From the NCBI GenBank assembly GCA_964630925.1, contig CAZVZK010000001.1:62001-126000 (forward strand): a stretch of DNA of 64,000 nucleotides, read 5' to 3'. The notes beneath the pieces were generated by a model. It did not search any database and was not told the origin of the DNA. It saw only the letters and a program-made list of their open reading frames with translations. The first letter of the stretch is position 1. The number at the start of each line of letters is the position of its first letter. The stretch is from RGDT01 sp964630925. Lineage in GTDB: Bacteria; Planctomycetota; Planctomycetia; Gemmatales; Gemmataceae. Made by a program: the position numbers and the translations under genes. Positions 23,605 to 32,275 of the stretch are shown one piece after another.

Positions 23605-25962
23605 TCAGCGGGAAAGGGCGACGGCCAACTGGCCCGCGGCGAGGCCGCCGTCGCCGGGTGGGATGAGCGCCGGCCCGTACGCCTCACGGTGCGACAGTCG
23701 CCCCAGGAGGCCGGACAGCAGCCGGCCGTTGGCGAAGCAGCCACCGCCGAGGACCACGGGCAGGCCGGCGTGCCGCGCGGCCACGTCGGCGGCCCAGGCG
23801 ATCACGGCCTCGTGGAAGCGCCAGGCGATGGTGGACGCCGGGACGCCCGCCTTGCGGTCGTGCCACGCCTGGCGGATCATCTGCCGCCAGTCGCCCTCGT
23901 CGCGCCCCGTCAGGGGCAGAGCATACGGACAACACGCATCGATGACGCACGCCTCCAGCCGGGCCGCCGGCTCGCCCTCGTAGGTGCAACCCCACCCCCC
24001 AACTTCCTCCCCGAAACGAGTCGCCTTCTCGTAGAGCACGCTTCCAGCGTGCTCATGGCGCGGCGTCCCCCACTGCTCGAGCACGCTGGAAGCGTGCTCT
24101 ACGGCAAGCCCCCCCCTCCCCGAGGCGGAGAGGGGGTCGGGGGGTGGGGTAGCCCCCATCGCGATCACCGCCCCGCCGTCGAACAGCCGGCCCATGCTCG
24201 ACGTGACGGGACAAGACACGCCGACCTCGATTATCCGCAGCAGCGGGGCGACGGCGCCCTCCGGCACGCCGAGCAGGCGCGGCACGTCGGGGTCGTTGAA
24301 AGTCTCCGCGACGCCCAGCGCCTGCGTCAGCAGCGCGAGGGCGACGCGGGCCGGCTCGCGCACCGCGGCCTCGCCGCCGGGGAGGACGAACGGACGCAAT
24401 CGGGCGACCCGCTCGAAGCGGTCGTGCCGGGCCAGCAACACCTCGCCGCCCCAGACCGTGCCGTCGGGGCCGAAACCGGTACCGTCCCAGGTGAACGCGA
24501 GGGCCTCGCCGGTCAGGCCGTGTTCCGCCATGCACGCGGCGGCGTGGGCGTGGTGGTGCTGCACGCGCACCATCGGCAGGCCGGACGCCTCGGCCCACCG
24601 CGTCGAGGCGTAGTCGGGGTGCAGGTCGCAGGCGATCACCTCGGGCCGACAGCCGTAAAGCGCCGGCAGATCTCGCGTCATCGCCTCGAACGCCTCGCGC
24701 GTCGCCAGCGCGTCCAGCTCGCCGACGTGCGCCCCGAGGACCGCCTGCGACCCCGTCCACAGGGCCAGCGCCGACTTCTGCTGCCCGCCCACGGCAAGGG
24801 TGGGCGGGGCGCCGGATCGCTCAAGCGCCGGCAGGGAGAGCGGGGCGTACCCACGCGCCAGCCGCAGGACGCGCGGCACGCCGGCGACGACGTGGGCGAG
24901 GGAGTCATCGACGCGGCGGGCGATGGGCCGATCGTGCGTCAGCTCGACATCGGAGACGGCGGTGAGGAGCCCCGCCTCGACGGCGATGGGCTCGTCGCTC
25001 AGGTTGCCGCTCGTGGCGACGACGGGGAAATCCACCCGCGCGAGGAGGAGATGATGCAGCGGCGTCGTCGGCAGCATCAGGCCGACGCGGCTCAGGCCGG
25101 GGGCGATCTCGTCGCAGAGCGTGGAGGCGTCACGCGGGCGGACCAGGACGATGGGGTTCTCCGGCGAAGCGAGCAACGCCTTCTCCGCCTCGCTTAGGAC
25201 GGCGAGGCCTTCGGCGTCGGCGAGCGTCCGCACCATGACGGCGAACGGCTTCGTGGGCCGGTGCTTGAGCCGACGCAGGCGCGAGACGGGGCCGGCACCG
25301 TCCGCGCGGACGAGCAACTGATACCCCCCCAGCCCCTTCAGAGCGATCACGCGGCCCTCCTCCAGCGCCGCGGCGGCTTCGGCGATGCCATCCCCCTCGA
25401 CGCCCGGCCCGCACTCCGGGCACGCGATGGGCTGCGCGTGGAAGCGCCTGTCCGCAGGGGCGGCGTACTCGGCGGCGCACACGCGGCACATCGCGAAGCC
25501 GGCCATCGTCGTCCGCGTCCGGTCATAGGGCATCGTCTCGATGATCGAGTAGCGAGGCCCGCACGCCGTGCAGGTGGCGAACGGGTGCCCGTGCCGGCGG
25601 TCAGACGCCTCGAACACCTCGCGGCGGCACTCCTCGCACGCGGCCCGGTCCGGCGGCACGCGGGCCGATGTCGCCCCGCCGGCGGGGCTGGTGATGATGG
25701 CGAAGCCGCCGGGCCACTCGCTTTCAACTGGCCGATGATCGACGGAATCGACACGCGCCCCGGCGGGCGCTTCCGTGAGAAGCCGGCTGGCGAAGGAAGC
25801 CAGCGCCTCGCCCGCCCCCTCGGCGTGGATCAGCACCCCCTCGCCGTCGTTGCCGACGCGGCCACGCAGGTCCAGGCCATGGGCCAATCGCCAGACGAAC
25901 GGGCGGAAGCCGACCCCCTGCACGAGGCCACGCACACGCACGCGCCATGCGGCATCAGCCAC
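23605..25962 (-). CDS. hypF: Carbamoyltransferase HypF with in-frame insertion
   Basis: 785 residues from a GTG at 25962 that overlaps the hypB stop by eight bases. HypF makes the thiocarbamate on HypE from carbamoyl phosphate. Domains in order: acylphosphatase-like (VRGLVQGVGFRPFVWRLA), two zinc fingers (CEECRREVF; CTACGPRYS; CRVCAAEYA; CPECGP), a YrdC-like domain (LKGLGGYQLLVRAD) and a Kae1-like carbamoyltransferase domain (VQHHHAHAAACMAEHG, FTWDGTGFGPDGTVWGGE, VLGGGCFANGRLL). Between MGRLFDGGAVIAMGA and CTYEGEPAARLE, where the family usually has a short link, lie 54 extra residues encoded by the repeat element at 23989-24150. The insert is in a surface loop and in frame, so function may be kept. 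Confidence 0.95.
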   Translation of the reverse strand: MADAAWRVRVRGLVQGVGFRPFVWRLAHGLDLRGRVGNDGEGVLIHAEGAGEALASFASRLLTEAPAGARVDSVDHRPVESEWPGGFAIITSPAGGATSARVPPDRAACEECRREVFEASDRRHGHPFATCTACGPRYSIIETMPYDRTRTTMAGFAMCRVCAAEYAAPADRRFHAQPIACPECGPGVEGDGIAEAAAALEEGRVIALKGLGGYQLLVRADGAGPVSRLRRLKHRPTKPFAVMVRTLADAEGLAVLSEAEKALLASPENPIVLVRPRDASTLCDEIAPGLSRVGLMLPTTPLHHLLLARVDFPVVATSGNLSDEPIAVEAGLLTAVSDVELTHDRPIARRVDDSLAHVVAGVPRVLRLARGYAPLSLPALERSGAPPTLAVGGQQKSALALWTGSQAVLGAHVGELDALATREAFEAMTRDLPALYGCRPEVIACDLHPDYASTRWAEASGLPMVRVQHHHAHAAACMAEHGLTGEALAFTWDGTGFGPDGTVWGGEVLLARHDRFERVARLRPFVLPGGEAAVREPARVALALLTQALGVAETFNDPDVPRLLGVPEGAVAPLLRIIEVGVSCPVTSSMGRLFDGGAVIAMGATPPPDPLSASGRGGLAVEHASSVLEQWGTPRHEHAGSVLYEKATRFGEEVGGWGCTYEGEPAARLEACVIDACCPYALPLTGRDEGDWRQMIRQAWHDRKAGVPASTIAWRFHEAVIAWAADVAARHAGLPVVLGGGCFANGRLLSGLLGRLSHREAYGPALIPPGDGGLAAGQLAVALSR
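23989..24150. mobile_element. 162-bp MITE-like element inside hypF
   Basis: Terminal inverted repeats, 23989-24003 and 24136-24150 (ACCCCACCCCCC-type, 14 of 15 matching), bound exactly 162 bases (54 codons). Inside are two 25-bp inverted copies, 24030-24054 and 24079-24103. Each contains the 21-bp palindrome with arms GAGCACGCT / AGCGTGCTC. There is no coding capacity of its own. The inserted length keeps the hypF frame open. Confidence 0.75.
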
Positions 25963-26614
25963 GCGGCAGCCTCCCCTCCAGCCAGCCGTACCAGCGGGCC
26001 ATGCCGTCGCCGGTCCTGGCAGACACCTCCAGCACCTCCGCCTGCGGCGCCACGGCGCGGATGCTCGCGAGCGCCTCCTTGCGGCTGAACCCCGTCGCCG
26101 CCGCGAGGTCCATCTTGGTGACCAGGACGACATCGGCGGTCTTGAACATCTTCGGGTACTTGAGCGGCTTGTCCTCGCCCTCGGTGACCGACATCAGCAC
26201 GGCCCGCAGGCCCTCGCCCAGGTCGTAGGACGCCGGGCACACGAGGTTGCCGACGTTCTCGATGAACAGAAGCCGCCGGCCCTCGAGCGCCAGGGCGTCG
26301 GCGGCGCGCGCCACCATCGACGCCTCCAGGTGGCAGACGTTGCCGGTGGTGATCTGCGCCACCTCCACGCCCGGCCGGCGCAGGCGGCGGGCGTCGTTGT
26401 CGGTCGCCAGGTCACCGACGATGACGGCACTGGGCACATCACCACCCAGGTCGGCCAGGGTGCGTTCAAGCAGCGCCGTCTTGCCACTGCCGGGCGACGA
26501 CAGGACGTTGACGGCCAGCAGGCCGAGCGCGGCGAAGCGCTCGCGGTTGCGGCCGGCCTGCTCGTCGTTCTTCAGGAGGACGCCGCGATGCACGTTCAGC
26601 GTTCGCGTCTCCAT
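25955..26614 (-). CDS. hypB: Hydrogenase nickel incorporation GTPase HypB
   Basis: 219 residues. SIMIBI GTPase motifs: Walker A SSPGSGKTALLE, switch region VIVGDLATDNDA, IENVGNLVCPASYDLGE and the guanine-specificity LVTKMDL. HypB hydrolyses GTP to drive nickel insertion with HypA. The His-rich N-terminal nickel store and the CxxCGC motif of some HypBs are absent, so it is the plain GTPase type. One base separates its start from the hypA stop. Confidence 0.97.
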   Translation of the reverse strand: METRTLNVHRGVLLKNDEQAGRNRERFAALGLLAVNVLSSPGSGKTALLERTLADLGGDVPSAVIVGDLATDNDARRLRRPGVEVAQITTGNVCHLEASMVARAADALALEGRRLLFIENVGNLVCPASYDLGEGLRAVLMSVTEGEDKPLKYPKMFKTADVVLVTKMDLAAATGFSRKEALASIRAVAPQAEVLEVSARTGDGMARWYGWLEGRLPRG

Positions 26615-26615
26615 C

Positions 26616-26957
26616 TCAGGACACCTCGACGGTAGATATCTCCAGGTCACGCCCGCGCCGTACATCGGGCGACGGCGCGGCGCATTCCGGGCAGGCGAAC
26701 ACCATGCCATCCGGCTCGAAGTCGATCACGCAAGCCGGGCAGCGGCACAGGACGGGCACATCCTCGACCTCCAGCGCCGCGCCCTCGGCGGGCGTGCCCT
26801 GACACGCCACCTCAAAGGCGAGGGACAGTGCGTCCGCCTCGACGCCGGCCAGCCGGCCCACACGCAGCCCGATGCGGTGGACGCGCGACGCCCCGGCCCG
26901 CAGCGCCTCGGCGACGGCGGCATCGACCACCTCCTGCATCAAGCCGACCTCATGCAC
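26616..26957 (-). CDS. hypA: Hydrogenase nickel metallochaperone HypA
   Basis: 113 residues from a GTG at 26957. The start was chosen because it gives the family N-terminus (M)HEVGLMQEVVDAAV, in which His2 is the nickel ligand. The zinc site is formed by CRCPAC and a second knuckle CPEC near residue 90. The start overlaps the protease gene by 19 bases. HypA delivers nickel to the large subunit together with HypB. Confidence 0.93.
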   Translation of the reverse strand: MHEVGLMQEVVDAAVAEALRAGASRVHRIGLRVGRLAGVEADALSLAFEVACQGTPAEGAALEVEDVPVLCRCPACVIDFEPDGMVFACPECAAPSPDVRRGRDLEISTVEVS

Positions 26958-27361
26958 CGCCTCACCTCCGCCAGCGCCAGGGCGACGCCCGCCCACGCCT
27001 CGTCCGTCATCCCCTCGCCGTGCCCCAGGTCCGCCGCCGGCACCGTCACCAGCCACGCCTGCGGGGCGCGTCCGAACGCCCTGCGTGCCAAGCCCAACAG
27101 CCACCCCGGCCCGCCGGCGTGCCCCAGCGCGGGCGTCCCTTCGGGTGCGACCGGCAGGGCTTCGACGCTCACCCCCTCAGCGGCGTCAATGAACACGGCC
27201 CGCTCGGCCCGGCTGAGAGGCTCGGCCATCTCCGGCATCAGCCCGTGAGACGAGATCGCCTCGACCCCCGGCAGCGCCCATGACGCCACGACGCGCGCCG
27301 CCAGCGGCCCGGCGGCGTCGTCGCGGCGCAGCTCGTTGCCATAGCCGATGACGAGGATCAT
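26939..27361 (-). CDS. Hydrogenase maturation protease
   Basis: 140 residues of the HyaD/HoxW-type maturation peptidase family: ILVIGYGNELRRDDAAGP (the GNxLxxDDGxG-type nickel-sensing motif), HGLMPEMAEPL and AVFIDAAEGV. These endopeptidases cut the C-terminal tail of the large subunit after nickel insertion. The ATG at 27361 overlaps the large-subunit stop by four bases, and the large subunit indeed ends in a tail beyond its DPCLSCSTH motif. HoxW is the likely equivalent name. Confidence 0.9.
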   Translation of the reverse strand: MILVIGYGNELRRDDAAGPLAARVVASWALPGVEAISSHGLMPEMAEPLSRAERAVFIDAAEGVSVEALPVAPEGTPALGHAGGPGWLLGLARRAFGRAPQAWLVTVPAADLGHGEGMTDEAWAGVALALAEVRRCMRSA

Positions 27362-28776
27362 CGCCGCACCTCGTCCAGCGTCCGCCCCTCGGTGTCCTTC
27401 AGCGTCACGACCAGCGGCATCCGCCCCGCCGCGTGCGTCGAGCAGCTCAGGCACGGGTCGAACGCCCGGATGCCCGCCTCCACCCGGTTCAGCACGGGCT
27501 CGGGGACCGTCGTGCCCGTGATGTAGTGCTTCGCGATCTGCGTCACCGCCGCGTTCATCGCCATGGCGTTCTGCCCCGTCGCGATCAGCAGGTTCACCCT
27601 CGTCAGCAACCCGCCCTCGTCCACCGTGTAGTGGTGGAACAGCGTGCCGCGCGGCGCCTCGCTCACGCCCACGCTCTCCTGCTTGTTGATCGACGCCTCG
27701 GCACGCAGCCGGCCCGCGCTCAGGTTCGGGTCGGCCAGGAGCCTCTCGACGAATTCCACCCCCGCCAGGATCTCGATGAGGCGGGCGTAATGGAAGTAGA
27801 AGGAGGCGTTCACCGTCCGCCCCGCCCGCTGCCGGTACTCGTCCAGCTCCTTGTCGGCGAGCGGGGCGCCGATGGACTCGCACGTATTCAGCCGGGCGAG
27901 CGGCCCGACGCGGTAAACGCCGTTGGGATAGCCCAGAGGCTTGAAGTACGGCGACTTCAGGAACGAGTCGTGCTCCACCGCCTCGCCGATGTACTCGGCG
28001 TACCGCGACGCCGGGAAGTCATCGCACGCGGGCTGGCCGTGCGAATCCACCACGCGGATGACCCCGCCGCAGTGCTCCCAGCCCCCGTCCGCGGTGACGA
28101 GCGACAGGTGCAGCGACGGGAAGTTGCCGAACAATTCGGCCTCGGCCTTGTGCCTGTCGAGCAGGCCCTTGAACAGAGCGAGCGCCTTCACCGCCATCGC
28201 CCGCGCCTCGGGGATCCTCCCGAGCAGGCGGACGCGCTCCTCCTCGGGCATGCCGTCGCGGACGCCGCCGGGGACGGACCACGCCGGGTGGATCTTGCGG
28301 CCGCCCAGCGCTTCGATGATCTCCTGGCCGAATTGACGCAGGCGTATCCCGCCCCGCGCCAGCTCCGGGTCGGCGGCGATGAGCCCGAAGACGTTCCGCG
28401 TCGCGGGCGGGGCGTCCCAGCCGAGGATCAGGTCAGGCGAGGACAGGTGGAAGAAGCTCAACGCATGCGACTGGATGATCTGGGCCAGGTTCATCAGCCG
28501 CCGCAGACGCTCGGCGGCGGGCGGCACCTCGACGGCGAGGATGCCATCGCCGGCCCGCGACGAGGCGAGGATGTGGCTCACGGGGCAGATGCCGCAGACG
28601 CGCGCCGTCAGCCCGGGCATCTCGGTAAACGGCCTGCCGACGCAGAACCGCTCGAAGCCGCGGAACTCCGTGACGTGGAAGCGGGCGTCGGTGACCCGTC
28701 CGTCGTCGCCGAGGTTGATGGTGATCTTCGCATGGCCCTCGATGCGGGTCACGGGATCGATGACGATGCGCGGCAT
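27358..28776 (-). CDS. hoxH: [NiFe] hydrogenase large subunit HoxH
   Basis: 472 residues. Both nickel-binding motifs are present: N-terminal RVCGICPVSH and C-terminal DPCLSCSTH. The 23-residue tail after the latter (AGRMPLVVTLKD...) should be cut off during maturation. The neighbours place it in the bidirectional NAD(P)-linked group (group 3d-like) rather than the uptake group. The enzyme is cytoplasmic: no Tat signal is found in the small subunit. It lies 11 bases after hoxY. Confidence 0.95.
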   Translation of the reverse strand: MPRIVIDPVTRIEGHAKITINLGDDGRVTDARFHVTEFRGFERFCVGRPFTEMPGLTARVCGICPVSHILASSRAGDGILAVEVPPAAERLRRLMNLAQIIQSHALSFFHLSSPDLILGWDAPPATRNVFGLIAADPELARGGIRLRQFGQEIIEALGGRKIHPAWSVPGGVRDGMPEEERVRLLGRIPEARAMAVKALALFKGLLDRHKAEAELFGNFPSLHLSLVTADGGWEHCGGVIRVVDSHGQPACDDFPASRYAEYIGEAVEHDSFLKSPYFKPLGYPNGVYRVGPLARLNTCESIGAPLADKELDEYRQRAGRTVNASFYFHYARLIEILAGVEFVERLLADPNLSAGRLRAEASINKQESVGVSEAPRGTLFHHYTVDEGGLLTRVNLLIATGQNAMAMNAAVTQIAKHYITGTTVPEPVLNRVEAGIRAFDPCLSCSTHAAGRMPLVVTLKDTEGRTLDEVRR

Positions 28777-28787
28777 GGCACGCCCCC

Positions 28788-29330
28788 TTATCCAAATTTC
28801 CGATCCTCGGGCGGCAACACCGGCACCCTCCCGTCGAGGAGCGCCTCCAGGACGAGACGGATCCGCGACGCCGGCGGCGGGCAGCCCGGCAGGTGGAAAT
28901 CGACCGGCACCACCTGATGCAGCGGCAGCACCTTGTCGAGCAACGTGGGGACGATCTCCTTGGCGTCCGGGATGCGCGGGTTGAGCGCGCCGCTCTCCAG
29001 GTACACGGGCCGCAGCACCTCAAGCGCCAGGCCGAGCGGGTTGCGCATCGCCGTCACGTTCCCCGTGACGGCGCAGTCGCCGAACGAGATGACGTAGCGC
29101 GTCGCCGCCCGCAGGCGGTGGGCCATCTCGCGGTTCTCGTCGTTCGCCACCGCCCCCTCGACCAGGGCCACGTCCACCTCGGCGGGATAACTCTTGGCGT
29201 CCATTACCGGGCTGAAGACCAGGTCGGCCTTGCCGGCCAGGTCGATCAGCCACTCATCGAGGTCGAGGAACGACATGTGGCAGCCCGAGCAGCCGCCCAG
29301 CCAGACGGTCGCGAGCCTCAGCTTGTCCAT
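28788..29330 (-). CDS. hoxY: [NiFe] hydrogenase small subunit HoxY
   Basis: 180 residues. Proximal [4Fe-4S] cysteines: WLGGCSGCHMSFLDLDE, then FGDCAVTGNV and HLPGCPPP. The short length and lack of a signal peptide or medial/distal clusters are typical of group 3 hydrogenases. The ATG at 29330 overlaps hoxU by 13 bases. HoxY passes electrons between the HoxH active site and the HoxU/HoxF diaphorase. Confidence 0.95.
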   Translation of the reverse strand: MDKLRLATVWLGGCSGCHMSFLDLDEWLIDLAGKADLVFSPVMDAKSYPAEVDVALVEGAVANDENREMAHRLRAATRYVISFGDCAVTGNVTAMRNPLGLALEVLRPVYLESGALNPRIPDAKEIVPTLLDKVLPLHQVVPVDFHLPGCPPPASRIRLVLEALLDGRVPVLPPEDRKFG

Positions 29331-30034
29331 TGCTTGGTCTCCCTGGCGCGGACCAGCCCGGCGAGCTGCTCGCGGTCCTTCTGCATCTCGGCGACCGTCG
29401 CCCCCTGGCGGAAGAGCGCCCCGGTGGGGCACGCCTGCACGCACTTGCCGCAGGAGGTGCAGCTCGTCGCCTCCCCCCACGGCTGGGCCAGGTCGGTGAT
29501 GACGCGCGACTTGACGCCGCGGCCAGACACGTCCCAGGTGTGCGCCCCCTCGATCTCGTCGCACGTCCGCACGCAGCGTGTGCAAAGGATGCAGCGGTTG
29601 TGATCGACGCCGAACCGGTCGTGGCTCGTGTCCACCGGCAATTCCGGGCTGAGGTAATCGAACCGCACCGACGTGACGCCCTGCTCCGCCGACAGCGACT
29701 GCAGCTCGCACGCCCCGTTCGCCACGCATACCGAGCAGACGTGGTTCCGCTCCGCGAGGAGCAATTCCAGGATCATCTGCCGGTATTCGACGAGCTTCGG
29801 CGTGGCCGTGCGGACGCTCATGCCCTCCGAGGCGGCTGTGACGCAGGCCGGCAGCAGCTTCGGCGTGTGGTCCTCCTCCACCAGGCACAGCCGGCAGGCG
29901 CCGGCCTCCGACGTGCCATCGAGGTGGCAGAGGGTGGGAATCGTGATGCCGTGCTCACGCGCCACCATGAGCAGGGACTGCCCGGCGGCGGCGGTGACGG
30001 CTTGCCCGTCGATGGTCAGCGTGACGACGGCCAT
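29318..30034 (-). CDS. hoxU: Hydrogenase diaphorase subunit HoxU
   Basis: 238 residues. The N-terminal [2Fe-2S] plant-ferredoxin-like domain (IPTLCHLDGTSEAGACRLCLVEE...LLPAC), the His/Cys [4Fe-4S] motif HVCSVCVANGACELQ and two C-terminal [4Fe-4S] motifs (CILCTRCVRTC, CTSCGKCVQACP) match HoxU and the N-terminal part of NuoG. It links HoxF to HoxY. The 93-base gap from hoxF holds a decayed direct repeat of the hoxF end. Confidence 0.95.
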   Translation of the reverse strand: MAVVTLTIDGQAVTAAAGQSLLMVAREHGITIPTLCHLDGTSEAGACRLCLVEEDHTPKLLPACVTAASEGMSVRTATPKLVEYRQMILELLLAERNHVCSVCVANGACELQSLSAEQGVTSVRFDYLSPELPVDTSHDRFGVDHNRCILCTRCVRTCDEIEGAHTWDVSGRGVKSRVITDLAQPWGEATSCTSCGKCVQACPTGALFRQGATVAEMQKDREQLAGLVRARETKQWTS

Positions 30035-30080
30035 TCGCTTCGCTCCGGGGGTCAGGCGGGCGGCCCCGTCAGGGGGCCGA

Positions 30081-30144
30081 GTCTTCGTTCAGGCGAGCGG
30101 CACGGCGTGAACTTGCCGTGTCTTCATTCAGATCAGCGGCAGGG
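30081..30144. repeat. Decayed direct repeat of the hoxF 3' end
   Basis: 30081-30105 matches 30120-30144 at 20 of 25 positions. The second copy spans the hoxF stop codon; the first lies in the hoxF-hoxU gap. It is probably an old short tandem duplication. Confidence 0.45.
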
Positions 30145-31744
30145 GCGCGCGACGCGGCGCGGCCCCCGACTTCAACAGGGCCTCGTACTCACCGCCGAAA
30201 TAGCGCATCGTGCTGAGGACGGGGCTGGGGGCGGTCTGCCCCAGGCCGCACAGGCTGGTGTCACGCACCATCGCGCCGAGGTGGCGCAGACGCTCCACGT
30301 CGGCGGCGTCCGCCTCGCCCCTCGTGATCTTCGTCAGGAGGCGGTGCATCTGGACCGTCCCGGCCCGGCAGGGGATGCACTTGCCGCACGACTCGTCCAT
30401 GCAGAACTCCATGAAGAACCGTGCGACCTCGACCATATTCGTCGATCCGTCCATGACGATCATGCCGCCCGAGCCCATGATCGAGCCCAGCGCGTTGAGC
30501 GACTCGTAGTCCACGGGCGCGTCGAGGTGTTCCGCGGGGATGCACCCGCCGGAGGGGCCGCCCGTCTGCACGGCCTTGATGCTCCCGCCGCCCGGGACGC
30601 CGCCGCCCATGACCTCGACGATCTGCCGCAGGGGCGTGCCCATCGGCACCTCGATGAGGCCGGTGTTCATCACCTTGCCGGTCAGGGAGAAGACCTTGGT
30701 GCCCTTGCTCTTCGCGGTGCCGATGCCGGCGAACCACGCGGCGCCGTTGCGGAGGATGAGCGGCACGTTGGCGAACGTCTCGACGTTGTTGATGAGCGTC
30801 GGCCTCTCCCAAAGGCCGGACTGGGCGGGGTAAGGCGGGCGCGGACGCGGCACGCCGCGCTTGCCCTCGATGGACGCCATCAGCGCCGTCTCCTCGCCGC
30901 AGACGAACGCCCCCGCGCCGATGCGCACCTCGACGCGGAAGTTGAACGGCGTGCCGAAGATGCCCGTGCCCAGCGTCCCCAGCTTCTGCGCCTGCGTGAT
31001 CGCCTTCTGTAGCCGCTCGACGGCCGAGGGGTACTCCGCCCGCACGTAGACGTAGCCCTGCCCGGCCCCGACGGCGTAGGCCGCGACGGCCATCCCCTCC
31101 AGGACGCGGTGCGGGTCGCTCTCCATGACGGAGCGGTCCATGAACGCGCCGGGGTCGCCCTCGTCGCCGTTGCACACGACGAACTTCTCCCCCGCGGGCA
31201 TCTTCGCCACCGTCGCCCACTTCACCCCCGTCGGGTAGCCCGCGCCGCCGCGCCCCCGCAGGCCGCTGTCGCTGACGGCCTTGACCACCTCGCCGGGCGT
31301 CATCTCCGTCAGCGCCTGGTGCAGCGCCCGGTAGCCGTCGAGGGCGACGTACTCCCCCACGCTCTCGCTGTCGATGAGGCCGAGCGTCTCTGTAACGATG
31401 CGTGTCTGCCCCGTGAAAAACGGGTGGGCGGTGTCGAGGGCCTCGGCCTTGGGCGTCTCGCCGCCGATGAGCGTCGGCGCCGTCCGCGGCGTGACGTGGG
31501 CGTAGATGGCATCGCCCGGCGTGACGGCGACGAGCGGCCCACGGCCGCACAGGCCGAGGCAGCCCACGCCCACCACCTGCACCGATCCGGTAAGGCCGCG
31601 CGACTCACAGGTGGAGTCGAGGGCCTTTTTGACCTCCCCCGCCCCGCCGGCCATGCAGCCGCTGGCGGTGCAGACGCGGACGCGGCTGGGGGCCCAGGAC
31701 TCACGGCCCCGCCGTCCGAGGTCGATCAGCTCCTGTCGGTCCAT
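30128..31744 (-). CDS. hoxF: Hydrogenase diaphorase subunit HoxF (NuoF-like)
   Basis: 538 residues. An N-terminal thioredoxin-like [2Fe-2S] domain (CTASGCMAGGA...CLGLCGRGPLV) precedes the NuoF-type core. The NADH/FMN motifs are GLRGRGGAGYPTGVKW, CNGDEGDPGAFMDR and GAGAFVCGEETALMASIEG; the [4Fe-4S] motif is ESCGKCIPCRAGT with a downstream Cys (SLCGLG). It exchanges electrons with NAD(P)H. It lacks the extra C-terminal 2[4Fe-4S] domain of electron-bifurcating HydB-type homologues. The hoxE stop overlaps its ATG by one base. Confidence 0.95.
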   Translation of the reverse strand: MDRQELIDLGRRGRESWAPSRVRVCTASGCMAGGAGEVKKALDSTCESRGLTGSVQVVGVGCLGLCGRGPLVAVTPGDAIYAHVTPRTAPTLIGGETPKAEALDTAHPFFTGQTRIVTETLGLIDSESVGEYVALDGYRALHQALTEMTPGEVVKAVSDSGLRGRGGAGYPTGVKWATVAKMPAGEKFVVCNGDEGDPGAFMDRSVMESDPHRVLEGMAVAAYAVGAGQGYVYVRAEYPSAVERLQKAITQAQKLGTLGTGIFGTPFNFRVEVRIGAGAFVCGEETALMASIEGKRGVPRPRPPYPAQSGLWERPTLINNVETFANVPLILRNGAAWFAGIGTAKSKGTKVFSLTGKVMNTGLIEVPMGTPLRQIVEVMGGGVPGGGSIKAVQTGGPSGGCIPAEHLDAPVDYESLNALGSIMGSGGMIVMDGSTNMVEVARFFMEFCMDESCGKCIPCRAGTVQMHRLLTKITRGEADAADVERLRHLGAMVRDTSLCGLGQTAPSPVLSTMRYFGGEYEALLKSGAAPRRAPLPLI

Positions 31745-32223
31745 CACAGGCACCCCTTGAGTCGCGCGCAGACGGACTCCGGCGTCTGCTGGCCGGCGGC
31801 CTCGCCGTCGAAGACGGCCGCCGGGGCGATGCCGCACGCCCCGATGCAGCGGGCGGTGACCACGCTCAACTTGCCGTCGCGCGTCGTACCCCCCGCCTTG
31901 ACGCCTGCCATCGTTTCGACGGCGTCGAGAATGGCCCCGGCGCCCTTGACGAAGCAGGCGGTGCCCATGCAGATGACGCACGAGTGCTGGCCCTGCGGGG
32001 CCAGGGTGAAGAGGTGGTAGAAGGTGGCGACCCCGTAGACCCGGCTCGGGGGGAGCTTGAGGCTGCGGGCGACGTGCATCAACACGTCCTTGCCGAGGAA
32101 GCCGAAGAGGCCCTGCGCCTTGTGCAGGACCTCGATGAGGGCGTCCTGGCGGTACTGGTGGCGTTTCATCGCCACGTCGAGGACCTTGAGCCGCTTGTCC
32201 GCCGCCGCATGCGAGGTGTCCAC
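31744..32223 (-). CDS. hoxE: Hydrogenase diaphorase subunit HoxE (NuoE-like)
   Basis: 159 residues from a GTG at 32223 with a GGAGG ribosome site. Thioredoxin-like [2Fe-2S] fold of NuoE/HoxE: helical YRQDALIEVLHKAQGLFGFL, YGVATFYHLF, and cluster ligands CMGTACFVKGA and CIGACGIAP. It completes the pentameric HoxEFUYH enzyme. It is the first gene of an eleven-gene minus-strand operon (hoxEFUYH, protease, hypABFCDE) about 11 kb long. A sigma-54 promoter lies just upstream. Confidence 0.93.
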   Translation of the reverse strand: MDTSHAAADKRLKVLDVAMKRHQYRQDALIEVLHKAQGLFGFLGKDVLMHVARSLKLPPSRVYGVATFYHLFTLAPQGQHSCVICMGTACFVKGAGAILDAVETMAGVKAGGTTRDGKLSVVTARCIGACGIAPAAVFDGEAAGQQTPESVCARLKGCL

Positions 32224-32255
32224 GTCAGGCCTCCGTTCATGGAGCGTGGTGCAAA

Positions 32256-32271
32256 TGCAACTGCCGCGCCG
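32256..32271 (-). promoter_or_regulatory. Sigma-54 promoter of the hox-hyp operon
   Basis: Minus strand CGGCGCGGCAGTTGCA: GG and GC 10 bases apart with a perfect TTGCA at -12; two deviations at -24. The predicted start near 32245 is 22 bases before the hoxE GTG, just in front of its ribosome site. Confidence 0.65.
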
Positions 32272-32275
32272 CCCC

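Noticed and set aside
23605..25962. hypF considered a pseudogene because of the insertion
   Set aside because: The insert is exactly 54 codons, keeps the frame and leaves all zinc-finger, YrdC and Kae1-like motifs intact.
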